Shown: positions 7,656-16,866 of the stretch, one piece after another
Layout: each line of letters starts with the position of its first letter
Position numbering within the stretch: the first letter of the stretch is position 1
Assembly: GCA_937919725.1 (NCBI GenBank)
Contig: CALFOS010000062.1
Span: forward strand, 1-40,696
Direction: 5' to 3'
Source of the DNA: an uncultured Fluviicola sp.
GTDB lineage: Bacteria > Bacteroidota > Bacteroidia > Flavobacteriales_D > Crocinitomicaceae
DNA length: 40,696 nt
Notes under the pieces: generated by a model
What the model was told of the DNA's origin: nothing
Databases searched by the model: none
What the model saw: the letters and a program-made list of their open reading frames with translations, nothing else
Translations under genes and position numbers: made by a program

Positions 7656-9089
7656 TCACTTCCAGCCACCGCCGAGTGCGCGGTATATTTGTACACGAGC
7701 GACAAGTTGTTCTTTCTTGGTATCGATCAATTCCAATTTTGCTTCTAGTGCATCTCGCTGAGTCATCAATACTTCCATATAATTCGCTCTTGCTGACATA
7801 TACAAATCATTTGAAATTCGTACACCGTCCGTCAATGCTTCAACTTGCTGTCTTTGCAATTCGTAGGTCTTTTGCAAATTATCGATGTTGCTCATTTCAT
7901 TGACCACTTCGATGTAAGCAGTAAGCAAAGTTTGTTCGTACGTGTATACTGCTTGTACCTGCTCAGCGTTCGCATTGTAGAATTTGGCCTTAATCGCGTT
8001 TCTGTTAACCAACGGCGTGATGAGATCCCCAGCCAGGTTGAACATTAAGGATTGTGGTCGAATTAAATAAGTTGGATTTAACGCGTTCAAGCCAATTCCT
8101 CCGTTCAATCCAATAGATGGGTAAAATGCTGCCTTAGCCGATGCAACGTCCAATTTACTTGCTTCTAGCAGCAATGTCACCTGGCGCATATCCGTTCTTC
8201 GATCCAATAATTGAACTGGAATTCCAGCTTGAATTGTATCGAAGTTCATCGCGTCAAAACTCTGTGAATTTCGCACTACTGGCTGAGGATATCTCCCCAC
8301 AAGGAAATTGATTCTGTTTTCGGCAACGACGATCATTTGCTGAATCTCAAATCGGCGGCTTGTAGTATGCAAAACTTCGGCCTGAAATCGTTTAACAGCA
8401 AGCTCGGTTGCCTTCGCTGATTCCTTTTGCAGCTTTACTATTCTCAATGCGTTACTTTGAAGTTGAATCGTACTATCTAGGATCTTTAATCTCTGATCCA
8501 ATGTCTGAAGCTCATAATACGAACTCGCTATTTCAGACACCATATTCGTGATCATGAAATTTCTACCTTCAATGGAAGATAAATAACGCAATGCAGCTGC
8601 TTTCTTGGCATTTCGAAGCTTACCCCAAATGTCGATTTCCCAACTTGCGAAAGCACTGATGTTTAGATCAGGGACAACTTCAGGGAGTTCTTCACCTGGA
8701 ACCAATTCTGTCGTAGCTTCCATCGCTCCATGCTTAGTATATCGTCCGACTTTATCTGCACCGCCGCCAGCCCGGACGCCAAGAGATGGGAGATACTCCC
8801 CTTTTCGAGCCATCACTTCATTCTGGGAGACATTTAATTCTCGAAGAACGATGTTCAATTCTTGGTTGTTCAACAACGCTGAATCGATCAGTACCGATAA
8901 GCAGGTATCCTGAAAATAATTCTTCCATGAAATATCAGCAATTGTCGTTGTGTCAGTCGACGTTGCATATGAATCCGGAACATTATCCAGCGGATCCAAT
9001 CTTCCGTAATCCGGCGTTTTACAAGAGGTCACAAGCAAAAGGCTCACTCCGGCCAGAACGGTAACTAAACTATAATATCTTGATTTCAT
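7656..9089 (-). CDS. RND efflux outer-membrane lipoprotein (OprM/NodT-like)
   Basis: The 477-residue protein is an outer-membrane factor with two repeated TolC-type domains. Its signal ends in a lipobox (LLLVTSCKT, lipidated Cys23). Later motifs include QDTCLSVLIDSALLNNQELN, SWEIDIWGKLRNAKKAA, and PVQLLDRRTDMRQ with AFYPSIGLNGGIG, all typical of NodT-family proteins. It would form the trimeric exit duct with the RND pump encoded 3 bases upstream and the adaptor before that. It is the last gene of the operon, followed by an intrinsic terminator. Substrate cannot be inferred. Confidence 0.93.
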   Translation of the reverse strand: MKSRYYSLVTVLAGVSLLLVTSCKTPDYGRLDPLDNVPDSYATSTDTTTIADISWKNYFQDTCLSVLIDSALLNNQELNIVLRELNVSQNEVMARKGEYLPSLGVRAGGGADKVGRYTKHGAMEATTELVPGEELPEVVPDLNISAFASWEIDIWGKLRNAKKAAALRYLSSIEGRNFMITNMVSEIASSYYELQTLDQRLKILDSTIQLQSNALRIVKLQKESAKATELAVKRFQAEVLHTTSRRFEIQQMIVVAENRINFLVGRYPQPVVRNSQSFDAMNFDTIQAGIPVQLLDRRTDMRQVTLLLEASKLDVASAKAAFYPSIGLNGGIGLNALNPTYLIRPQSLMFNLAGDLITPLVNRNAIKAKFYNANAEQVQAVYTYEQTLLTAYIEVVNEMSNIDNLQKTYELQRQQVEALTDGVRISNDLYMSARANYMEVLMTQRDALEAKLELIDTKKEQLVARVQIYRALGGGWK

Positions 9090-9092
9090 ATC

Positions 9093-12000
9093 TTATTTTT
9101 TACGTCCTCTTCGATTGACGACTTTTTTCATAGAAGAACTCATTTTTCGGAAGCTCTCTAATAATTTATTGCGAGCCTCACTGTTTCTCACAATACTCTC
9201 AGAGATAGACTCAGTTTCTTCAGTATTCATCATCTTCTTCCCATCTGACATCTTCGCAAAAATGTAGTACAGACCAGGAATTACGAGTACCCCTATCAGA
9301 GTTCCAAGTGCCATTCCGCCCATTGCGGAACCACCTATCGTTCTATTACCAATCGCTCCAGCTCCAGTCGCCATAACGAGTGGAATCAAACCTGCAATGA
9401 AAGCAAACGAGGTCATAAGGATCGGTCTGAATCGAACTTTAGCACCTTCAATTGCCGCATCATACACACTCATTCCCTCTCGTCGCTTATGCACAGCAAA
9501 CTCGACAATCAATACGGCATTCTTTCCGAGTAATCCGACCAGCATGATCAGTCCAACTTGCGCATAAATATCATTCGCAAGCCCCATCATCTTCAGCATA
9601 AAGAAGGAACCGAAAATCCCGACCGGGAGCGACAGAATAACCGCCAACGGCAATAAGAAACTCTCGTATTGTGCTGCAAGAACGAGATACACAAAGATCA
9701 GAACGACAAGAAAAATATATACTGATTCATTCCCTCTTTTCGCCTCATCATAGCTCAAACCTTCCCATGCGATATCATAACCAGCAGGCAATTTTTCTTT
9801 TGCCACCTCACGTACCGCTTGAATCGCATCAGCCGTAGTATATCCCTTTGCAGGTTGACCTTGAATCGACGCTGAATTGTACATATTATAGCGCGTAATC
9901 TCATTCGGACCTTGAGTTTTCACCAATCGCATGAAGGATGAATAAGGAACCATCTCACCTTGATCATTTTTTACATAAAGCTTCAAGATGTCGGATGGCA
10001 ACCTTCTAAATTCCGGAGAGGACTGCACATATACTTTGAAGAATCGACCGAATCGAATGAACCCTTGTTCGTACGTTGATCCAATCAAGATATTCAAGTT
10101 TTCCATGGCTGTCCCGATCGAGACTCCTTTCTGCATCGCCGCGGCGTTGTCAATTTCAAGTTCGTACTGAGGATAATTTGCCGCAAAGAAGGTGAACATC
10201 CCCATTAGCTCTTTTCGCTTCTTCAACGCATCCATAAAATCATTGTTGATTTTATCAAATTCATGGTAATCCGTAGAAGTTGTTTTATCAATTAAACGCA
10301 AGGAAATACCTCCTGAAGATCCAAACCCTGGTACTGCTGGTGGCTCAAAATACTCTATGATAGCACCCAAATCTTTCGATTTCTCCTCAAGTTCCTCCAT
10401 GATTTCATGTACCCCTCGAGATCTTTCGCCCCATGGTTTCAAGTCAATCATACACGTACCGGCATTCGAACCACGACCTTCAGTCATAATCTCATATCCC
10501 GCTAAAGACGACACAGATGATACACCCTCGACGCCTTCACAAATTTGTTGCAGTTCCTGAGCCACTTGATTTGTTCGCTCAAGTGTTGTTCCAGGAGGCG
10601 TTTGAATGATCGCATAAACCGTTCCTTGATCCTCACCAGGGATGAATCCAGATGGAACAACATTATTGGCTATCACAATCCCGAATGCAAAAGCTCCAAT
10701 GATCAAAATTGTGAGTAATCGTCTATTTACAATCAATCGCAGTAGTTTCACATAACGACCCGTTAACTTATCGAATCGTCTATTGAACCAAGCAATAAAT
10801 CGGGCAACAGGTGACTTACGTCTTGGTTGACCATGATTATTTTTCAGGATCATTGCACACAACACAGGCGTTAATGTGAGGGCGACAAGTGCAGAAAGAA
10901 TAATTGAACTCGCCATTGTGATGGAGAATTGCCGGTAGAACGTACCGACAGGTCCAGACATAAATGCAATTGGAACGAAAACGGAAACCATGACGAGTGT
11001 AATCGCGATGATCGCCCCACTTATCTCGCCCATTACTTTCTTAACAGCGTGATAAGGTGATAAATGCTCCTCCTCCATCTTGGCGTGGACGGCCTCAACG
11101 ACGACAATGGCATCATCGACGACAATTCCAATTGCCAATACGAGCGCAAATAATGTGATCAAGTTGATCGAGAGCCCAAACATTTGAAGAACGAAAAAGG
11201 CACCGATCAATGATACCGGAACGGCTATAATCGGAATGAGTGTTGAACGCCAATCCCCTAAGAAGAGGAATACAACTATCGCAACTAAGATGAAGGCATC
11301 CCGCAAAGTATGTGTCACTTGTTCAATGGATGCATCGAGAAATTGTGATACATCGTACGATATTTTATAATCTACTCCTGGAGGAAATGATTCTTTCATT
11401 TCTTCGAGCGTTGCTTTCACGTTTTCAATTACCTCGGTTGCATTACTTCCTACTGATTGTTTCAAGACAATTGCAGCGGATGGATCACCATCCAAATTGG
11501 AGTATATATCGAAGAATTCACTCCCCAACTCAATTTTCGCAAGGTCTCCCAATCGTAGAATTTCACCTTCAGAATTGGCGCGAACAATAATGTTTTCGTA
11601 CTCCTCTGGTTTATTGAATCGACCTTTATACGTCAACACATACTCTAAGGATTGCGATTTAATTCCGGAGCTTTGTCCAATTCGACCAGGACGCCCAATG
11701 ATACTTTGTTCGTTCATCGCCTCCATCACCTCTTCGACAGACACTTTGTACGCACGCATTCGATCAGGATTCAACCAAACCCTCATAGCGTAGGTTCTAC
11801 TACCCAATATTGTTGTTCGAGCGACACCAGGAATCCGATTGATCTCTGGAATCATGTTGACGTTCGCGTAGTTGTACAAGAACTTCTCGTCGATGCTTTT
11901 ATCCTTGCTGTATAAATTCACATACATCAACATACTCGGTTGAATCGGCGTAATGATGACACCTTCACGCTGCACAAGATCAGGGAGAAGCGGCATTACT

Positions 12001-12338
12001 TGATCGACTCTAGTTTTCACCCGAATCACAGCCTGATTGGGGTCGGTGCCGGGCTCGAAGACAATTCGAAGTGTTGCCTCCCCTGCACTCGTAGCATCGG
12101 TAGCCATGTAGCGCATTCCTTGAACCCCATTGATGGAATTCTCAAGCGTTGTTAATGTTGACTTCACCAAAACATCCGCACTGGATCCCGGATAGGCGAT
12201 AAATATATTCACTGTAGTCGGAGCAATTTCCGGAAACTGTGAAGTAGGTAATTGATTAATTGCTAGTAGACCCGTAAATACGATGACAACCGAGATAACG
12301 ATAGCCAGTACTGGTCTATGAATGATTTTACTAAACAT
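9093..12338 (-). CDS. RND-type multidrug efflux pump (AcrB/MexB-like, HAE1)
   Basis: The 1081-residue protein shows the HAE1 RND architecture: N-terminal helix (SKIIHRPVLAIVISVVIVF), porter domains, and a helix with the proton-relay pair in GIVVDDAIVVVEAV. The second half has LAAQYESFLLPLAVILSLPVG and the GLIMLVGLLGKNAVLIVEFA motif. AcrB-class pumps take hydrophobic drugs, dyes, bile salts or lipids from the periplasm or outer leaflet and expel them by proton exchange. It is about 30 residues longer than AcrB because of a basic C-terminal tail (MKKVVNRRGRKK). It sits between adaptor and outer-membrane factor in the usual order. No regulator of the TetR or MarR type is adjacent. Confidence 0.95.
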   Translation of the reverse strand: MFSKIIHRPVLAIVISVVIVFTGLLAINQLPTSQFPEIAPTTVNIFIAYPGSSADVLVKSTLTTLENSINGVQGMRYMATDATSAGEATLRIVFEPGTDPNQAVIRVKTRVDQVMPLLPDLVQREGVIITPIQPSMLMYVNLYSKDKSIDEKFLYNYANVNMIPEINRIPGVARTTILGSRTYAMRVWLNPDRMRAYKVSVEEVMEAMNEQSIIGRPGRIGQSSGIKSQSLEYVLTYKGRFNKPEEYENIIVRANSEGEILRLGDLAKIELGSEFFDIYSNLDGDPSAAIVLKQSVGSNATEVIENVKATLEEMKESFPPGVDYKISYDVSQFLDASIEQVTHTLRDAFILVAIVVFLFLGDWRSTLIPIIAVPVSLIGAFFVLQMFGLSINLITLFALVLAIGIVVDDAIVVVEAVHAKMEEEHLSPYHAVKKVMGEISGAIIAITLVMVSVFVPIAFMSGPVGTFYRQFSITMASSIILSALVALTLTPVLCAMILKNNHGQPRRKSPVARFIAWFNRRFDKLTGRYVKLLRLIVNRRLLTILIIGAFAFGIVIANNVVPSGFIPGEDQGTVYAIIQTPPGTTLERTNQVAQELQQICEGVEGVSSVSSLAGYEIMTEGRGSNAGTCMIDLKPWGERSRGVHEIMEELEEKSKDLGAIIEYFEPPAVPGFGSSGGISLRLIDKTTSTDYHEFDKINNDFMDALKKRKELMGMFTFFAANYPQYELEIDNAAAMQKGVSIGTAMENLNILIGSTYEQGFIRFGRFFKVYVQSSPEFRRLPSDILKLYVKNDQGEMVPYSSFMRLVKTQGPNEITRYNMYNSASIQGQPAKGYTTADAIQAVREVAKEKLPAGYDIAWEGLSYDEAKRGNESVYIFLVVLIFVYLVLAAQYESFLLPLAVILSLPVGIFGSFFMLKMMGLANDIYAQVGLIMLVGLLGKNAVLIVEFAVHKRREGMSVYDAAIEGAKVRFRPILMTSFAFIAGLIPLVMATGAGAIGNRTIGGSAMGGMALGTLIGVLVIPGLYYIFAKMSDGKKMMNTEETESISESIVRNSEARNKLLESFRKMSSSMKKVVNRRGRKK

Positions 12339-12361
12339 GATAAATCTGTTTTATAAATGAC

Positions 12362-13447
12362 TTATTCCGCGTAAACATCTAAACCAGAAATTGCTTTAGC
12401 TGGCTTGACGTACGTGTACTTAATTTTCTCGTTGACCTTCACTTTTCGAAGACCATCAAGAAGAATTTTATCTCCCTCTTTAAGTCCATGAGTAATCACG
12501 TATAAGTGTTCAATTTCTTGACCAATCGTTATATTTCTCGAACGAACAATATTGTCTTTGTCAATTACGTAGACATATCTTTTGTCAAGAATTTCGAAGG
12601 TTGTTTTCTGAGGAATGATCAAGGCATCATTGATTTGCGTCGTCAATAAGATATTACCTGTTTCACCGTGTCTCAATAGCCCATCTGGATTAGGGAAAGA
12701 TGCTCTAAATGCGATGTTTCCAGTTTCGTTATTAAAATCTGCTTCGATTGTTTCAATGATTCCTTCCTGGTTAAAGATCTCTCCATTAGCCATCATCAAA
12801 GTAACCTTCGCATGCTCATCTGTACCGTGCTTCTTGCGATAATTGAGGTATTCAGCTTCAGGGACGTTAAAATAAACCCACATGGACTTATTATCTGATA
12901 GGCTTGTCAATAAATCACCTTCATCTAGAAGACTTCCTTGTCTTACCTGGAAACGGTCCATCATTCCTGTAAATGGTGCACGGATTTCAGTGAACCCTAA
13001 ATGCACTTGTGCGATTTCAAGTTGTGCCTTTGCTTTTTGATAATTCGCTTTGGCCATTGCTAATTCATTCTGAGAAACAATGTTTTGATCTGCGAGCGCT
13101 TTTGTGTTTTTATACTCAATCTCAGCAAAATCCGCTTCGGCTTTCGCACGGTGAGCTTCCGCTTGATAGAGCATTGGCATGATACGGAACATCAATTGAC
13201 CTTCTTTCACGGTTTGACCTTCATCCACAAATATTTTCTGTAGATATCCTCGTTCCAATGCCCTGACTTCGATGTGTTGAATTGAGTGAATTTGACAGAC
13301 ATATTCCTTTAAAAAGGTCGTGTCCATTATAATTGGATTTGTCACTAAGAAATTAGTTTCTTCTTCTTTTTCATGCTCCTCAGCCGATCCACAGCTTGTG
13401 AAGTAAAACATAGAAATCACGCCGAGTGAGATCAAAATTGTCTTCAT
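12362..13447 (-). CDS. RND efflux periplasmic adaptor lipoprotein (AcrA-like)
   Basis: The 361-residue protein starts at ATG 13447, which gives a clean lipoprotein signal MKTILISLGVISMFYFTSC (Cys19). The open frame extends 33 codons upstream, but that extension lacks signal character and would bury the lipobox. The mature part has the membrane-fusion order: lipoyl half ALERGYLQKIFVDEGQTVKEG, an alpha-helical hairpin with an Ala-rich NELAMAKANYQKAKAQ stretch, the second lipoyl half LGFTEIRAPFTGMMDRFQV, then beta-barrel and membrane-proximal domains. It links the inner-membrane pump to the outer-membrane factor. It is the first gene of the efflux operon, 23 bases before the pump gene. Confidence 0.93.
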   Translation of the reverse strand: MKTILISLGVISMFYFTSCGSAEEHEKEEETNFLVTNPIIMDTTFLKEYVCQIHSIQHIEVRALERGYLQKIFVDEGQTVKEGQLMFRIMPMLYQAEAHRAKAEADFAEIEYKNTKALADQNIVSQNELAMAKANYQKAKAQLEIAQVHLGFTEIRAPFTGMMDRFQVRQGSLLDEGDLLTSLSDNKSMWVYFNVPEAEYLNYRKKHGTDEHAKVTLMMANGEIFNQEGIIETIEADFNNETGNIAFRASFPNPDGLLRHGETGNILLTTQINDALIIPQKTTFEILDKRYVYVIDKDNIVRSRNITIGQEIEHLYVITHGLKEGDKILLDGLRKVKVNEKIKYTYVKPAKAISGLDVYAE

Positions 13448-13608
13448 AATTGATTGAATTAATTGTATTCGAAAAGTGTATTGAAAATGATAGTTGATGT
13501 TCGCGTTCTCATCAAATGAACCCTCTTGGAGTAAATGATGATGCAACTATGACGCAGGAGAAAACTAGCTCCAAGGAGATGGAAGAATCGGGACGACTCT
13601 AACTCATA

Positions 13609-14019
13609 TCAAACTCTAAAAACCTGGAAGATAACGCATCGACTTGAATGGAGATTCCAAACAAAACGCGCTGGGTGTGCTGCTGATTTCTGAACAGACT
13701 TTAAGTAACTTCCTGTAGAAGTATGAACTCGATTGAATATGGAAATTGGATTAGAATTAATCTGAACGCCAAGCTGTGAAGATTCTTCTTCATCGCTTTT
13801 TTCGTATTCAATCACCGTTGTTAGTGGAAGGTTTGCTTGATGATCCTCTTTTGGGGAGATTTCAAGATGGGCAAGGTTAATTGAAACCTGCTCATTTTCC
13901 GAGTGATTCTGTAGATTCTTCTCAAGGATTTCAGTACTTCCCGCAAATGAATTGCCTGCGTTGAACGTACAAAGCAGCACAACAAAAAGGAAACGATATC
14001 GATTGAAAACTCTATTCAT
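13609..14019 (-). CDS. Small secreted protein of unknown function upstream of the efflux operon
   Basis: The 136-residue protein has a clear signal peptide (MNRVFNRYRFLFVVLLCTF, then NAGNSFAGS). The mature part is acidic and polar (EKSDEEESSQ) and ends in an unusual HSSRCVIFQVFRV with basic and aromatic residues. I do not recognise a family. The start is placed at ATG 14019; an in-frame ATG at 14037 would put residues before the signal, and the -7 box at 14025-14032 lies between the two. It ends about 160 bases before the adaptor gene on the same strand, so co-regulation with efflux is possible but not shown. Confidence 0.6.
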   Translation of the reverse strand: MNRVFNRYRFLFVVLLCTFNAGNSFAGSTEILEKNLQNHSENEQVSINLAHLEISPKEDHQANLPLTTVIEYEKSDEEESSQLGVQINSNPISIFNRVHTSTGSYLKSVQKSAAHPARFVWNLHSSRCVIFQVFRV

Positions 14020-14024
14020 CGAAA

Positions 14025-14032
14025 CAAATGTA
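14025..14032 (-). promoter_or_regulatory. -7 promoter box TACATTTG for the small secreted protein
   Basis: Minus-strand TACATTTG, a perfect TAnnTTTG match, ending 5 bases before ATG 14019. It may also drive the efflux operon by read-through, as no terminator is seen in 13448-13608. Confidence 0.55.
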
Positions 14033-14314
14033 CACAAAGTTCAGTTTTGATCTATTTTACTCTGTTATTTTAATGTTAATCACATCAAACTTTTTTCCAA
14101 CGAATTAATGCCTCTGAAACTGCGCCAATTTAAAGTGATACTAATCAATCGTTTGACTCGTTAAACTAACTTATCCATTAAGTGTACCTCAGTCGCTTTT
14201 ATGAAGAAAAATAGCGCTGCAAAATGAAATTTATTCGTTTCCTTCCTCACATTTTGTATTTCACTAATCGAGTACCTTTTGCCTTTGGATTAAGAATATT
14301 TACTAATATTAATT

Positions 14315-15118
14315 ATGCTTACGATTCCACTCAATTATCCCATGCCATCCGAACTGCCTGTTTTGGCAGTGGCGATAATTGTTTTCGCGCCAATCGTGAT
14401 TGGTTTGGGTATCTATTTCTACTTCACTCGGCACACGCGACTATGGAAAAAAGGGATTTATCCTCCTAAGTTGAAGTTTTCTGAGGATAATCTTCTAGAA
14501 GCGTATCTCAGTCTAAGTGCTCGAATGCTGAGAAATGAAATAGGAAAACGCGGCGTTCAAGTACAATTTATCAACCGATACTTCAACCGCTATTTCCCAA
14601 TGGCGAACTACCATTTTGCTGATTCTTTAGTGTTTTCAATGCGGCACCCTATTCAAATCCCTTCCGTTTGCGGATGGTTGAATGCCAGAATTGAAAAGGA
14701 AACCGAGCGAGCACAAGTCTTGTTCTTTTTAGCTGGAATTGCCTCACTGAATGGGGACATCGGTCAGAAAGAACGTTTATTCCTAGAACGAATTCGCCTA
14801 GAATTATCCGTTTCCAAGAAAATTTTGGAACATATCTACTCCATCTACGATTCGTTCAATGCGCATTTTGAAGAGCGGAAATCAGAGCGACCCATGCGGA
14901 AAAATGTTCGGGTGGACTTGTACCAAAAAATTATGGGAGTTTCTGCTACGGATGACGAGGTTGCATTGAAAAAAGCCTATCGTCGATTGGCGAAAATGTA
15001 TCATCCAGATGTGATCGTAAACGGAACAGAGGCTCAGAAAAAAATGGCGGAGGATAAGTTTTTGGAGATTCAGAATGCATATGAGTTTTTGCTGGAAGAG
15101 ATCAAGACTTCGATATAA
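14315..15118 (+). CDS. Membrane-anchored TerB/DnaJ-domain protein (DjlA-like)
   Basis: The 267-residue protein has one N-terminal membrane helix (ELPVLAVAIIVFAPIVIGLG, then IYFYF), a middle helical region with the spacing of a TerB-like domain (LFFLAGIASLNGDIGQKERLF), and a C-terminal J domain from about residue 200. The J domain has the HPD triad at 230-232 (KMYHPDVIV), so it should stimulate an Hsp70 (DnaK). DjlA has the same helix-TerB-J order and acts at the inner membrane. An ATG at 14342 (MPSELPV) is an alternative start. It is monocistronic, ending near the ahcY terminator. The 277-base gap upstream (14038-14314) holds no gene that I can support. Confidence 0.78.
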   Translation: MLTIPLNYPMPSELPVLAVAIIVFAPIVIGLGIYFYFTRHTRLWKKGIYPPKLKFSEDNLLEAYLSLSARMLRNEIGKRGVQVQFINRYFNRYFPMANYHFADSLVFSMRHPIQIPSVCGWLNARIEKETERAQVLFFLAGIASLNGDIGQKERLFLERIRLELSVSKKILEHIYSIYDSFNAHFEERKSERPMRKNVRVDLYQKIMGVSATDDEVALKKAYRRLAKMYHPDVIVNGTEAQKKMAEDKFLEIQNAYEFLLEEIKTSI

Positions 15119-15218
15119 ATTAACCAACGTTCCTTTCGTACTCGGTCAGCTGACTTATCGGCTTGTTCAGCAAAAGCTGTCTGTTCAAATCGAATAACTA
15201 ATCACCAGAATATCGACC

Positions 15219-15257
15219 AAAAAAAAACACCTCCATCCAAAAAGGACGAAGGTGTTT
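15219..15257 (-). terminator. Intrinsic terminator of ahcY
   Basis: On the minus strand a 14-base stem with two mismatches (arms 15244-15257 and 15225-15238, loop of five T) is followed by nine T (complement of 15219-15227). It begins 21 bases past the ahcY stop. Classic intrinsic terminator. Confidence 0.88.
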
Positions 15258-15278
15258 CAAATGTATTAAAGCTTCAGA

Positions 15279-16589
15279 TTAATATCTGTAGTGCTCTGGT
15301 TTGAATGGCCCTTTCACTTCTACTCCAATGTATGAAGCTTGTTCTGGGCGCAAAACTGTCAACTCCGCTCCTACTTTCGCAAGGTGCAATGCTGCTACTT
15401 TCTCATCCAAATGCTTAGGAAGCATGTAAACGTCGTTTTCGTATTGGTCTGTGTTGTTCCACAATTCCAATTGAGCCAATGTTTGGTTCGTGAACGAGTT
15501 CGACATTACAAACGATGGGTGTCCTGTTGCACAACCCAAGTTTACCAAACGTCCTTCTGCAAGCAAAATGATGTCTTTTCCGTTGATCGTGTACATGTCA
15601 ACTTGTGGTTTGATCTCGATTTTAGATGCTCCGTGATTTTTGTTCAACCAGCCCATATCGATTTCGTTGTCAAAGTGTCCGATGTTACACACGATCGTTT
15701 TATCGCGCATTGCTTCGAAGTGTTGTCCTTGAACGATGTCTTTGTTTCCAGTCGTCGTTACAACGATATCCACTTTATCCACGACGTTTTCCAACAAACG
15801 AACTTCAAAACCGTCCATTGCAGCTTGAAGCGCACAAATTGGATCAACTTCAGTCACGATCACACGTGCTCCAGCTCCTTGCAATGATGCAGCAGAACCT
15901 TTACCAACGTCACCGTATCCACACACAACAGCTACTTTTCCAGCCATCATTGTGTCAGTAGCACGACGAATCGCATCTACCAATGATTCTTTACAACCGT
16001 ATTTGTTATCGAATTTCGATTTAGTAACCGAATCGTTCACGTTGATTGCAGGCATTACCAATGTTCCAGCTTTCTTACGCTCGTACAAACGGTGAACTCC
16101 AGTTGTTGTTTCTTCCGACAATCCTTTGATGTCTTTCGTCAACTCTGGGTAACGATCGAATACCATGTTTGTCAAATCTCCACCATCGTCCAAGATCATG
16201 TTCAACGGTTTTCCGTTTTTAAACGAGAACAATGTTTGCTCGATACACCAATCGAATTCTTCTTCGTTCATACCTTTCCAAGCAAAAACTGGAACTCCTA
16301 CCGCTGCCATTGCTGCTGCTGCTTGATCTTGCGTTGAGAAAATATTACATGATGACCATGTAACATCTGCACCCAATTCGATCAATGTTTCAATCAAAAC
16401 TGCTGTTTGGATCGTCATGTGAAGACATCCTGCGATGTTCGCTCCAGCCAATGGCTTAGACGCACCAAACTCCTCACGAAGCGCCATCAATCCTGGCATT
16501 TCAGCTTCGGCGATGTTAATCTCTTTACGCCCCCAATCAGCAAGACTAATGTCTTTTACTTTGTACTGTACTTTTTCTGTTGTACTCAT
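15279..16589 (-). CDS. ahcY: Adenosylhomocysteinase (SAH hydrolase)
   Basis: The 436-residue enzyme splits S-adenosylhomocysteine into adenosine and homocysteine with tightly bound NAD, keeping methyltransferases free of product inhibition. Visible motifs are [15 protein letters not shown] (80-93), [11 protein letters not shown] (131-141), [14 protein letters not shown] (182-195, with catalytic Lys and Asp), the NAD loop [10 protein letters not shown] (224-233), and the C-terminal [10 protein letters not shown] whose Lys and Tyr reach the NAD of a partner subunit. Length and ends are complete. It has its own promoter box at 16622-16629 and a strong terminator, so it is monocistronic. The leader is only about 30 bases, too short for a known SAH riboswitch. 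Confidence 0.98.
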   Translation of the reverse strand: MSTTEKVQYKVKDISLADWGRKEINIAEAEMPGLMALREEFGASKPLAGANIAGCLHMTIQTAVLIETLIELGADVTWSSCNIFSTQDQAAAAMAAVGVPVFAWKGMNEEEFDWCIEQTLFSFKNGKPLNMILDDGGDLTNMVFDRYPELTKDIKGLSEETTTGVHRLYERKKAGTLVMPAINVNDSVTKSKFDNKYGCKESLVDAIRRATDTMMAGKVAVVCGYGDVGKGSAASLQGAGARVIVTEVDPICALQAAMDGFEVRLLENVVDKVDIVVTTTGNKDIVQGQHFEAMRDKTIVCNIGHFDNEIDMGWLNKNHGASKIEIKPQVDMYTINGKDIILLAEGRLVNLGCATGHPSFVMSNSFTNQTLAQLELWNNTDQYENDVYMLPKHLDEKVAALHLAKVGAELTVLRPEQASYIGVEVKGPFKPEHYRY

Positions 16590-16621
16590 ATTATTGTTCT
16601 ATTATTTCATTTTCCGAAGTG

Positions 16622-16629
16622 CAAAGGTA
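16622..16629 (-). promoter_or_regulatory. -7 promoter box TACCTTTG for ahcY
   Basis: Minus-strand TACCTTTG, a perfect TAnnTTTG match, 32 bases before the ahcY ATG at 16589. The -33 region falls in the GGATT-rich repeat and has no clear TTTG. Confidence 0.6.
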
Positions 16630-16651
16630 CGAAGTTCCTCTGTGAATAGAA

Positions 16652-16866
16652 AATGGATTGTTGGATTGTTTGGATTAGTTGGATTTTTAGATCGTTGGAT
16701 CTTTGGATTAGTTAGATTATTGGATTTAATTGCGTTACGGAGAAATCAATAAATCCAAGCGCAAGCCGATCAGTCGGCTGACTGATCAAGACCTTTACGC
16801 TCCAAAAATTCAGCACCGCCGGAGGCAGCAGCGAAGCTAATCCAATAATCCAGTAACCCAATTAAT
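16652..16866. repeat. Fold-back intergenic element with GGATT/AATCC arms
   Basis: On the plus strand 16655-16728 has seven GGATT or GGATC words at about 8-17 base spacing (TTGGATTGTTTGGATTAGTT and similar). The far end, 16838-16866, has the reverse complement (TAATCCAATAATCCAG, AATTAATCC). The arms could pair into a long imperfect hairpin enclosing a GC-richer core with CACCGCCGGAGGCAGCAGCG (16813-16832) and nested palindromes. The right arm overlaps the last codons and stop of hemH. No open frame is encoded, so it resembles a small non-autonomous mobile element or a structured intergenic repeat. I cannot tell from one copy whether it is repeated in the genome. Confidence 0.5.
16764..16787. 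repeat. Two interlocked inverted repeats in the fold-back core
   Basis: GATCAGTCGGCTGACTGATC (16768-16787) has perfect 8-base arms around GGCT. Overlapping it, AGCCGA (16764-16769) pairs with TCGGCT (16774-16779). The two stems share bases and cannot form at once. Confidence 0.6.

Noticed and set aside
13448-13546. Adaptor protein start at 13546
   Set aside because: The 33 extra codons would hide the lipoprotein signal; ATG 13447 gives a proper lipobox at Cys19.
16590-16650. SAH riboswitch upstream of ahcY
   Set aside because: The promoter box leaves a leader of about 30 bases, too short, and I see no pseudoknot-type pairing.
16768-16787. The GATCAGTC...GACTGATC palindrome as a recombination site or attachment site
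   Set aside because: There is no integrase gene near and no second copy in this window; it is better treated as part of the fold-back element.
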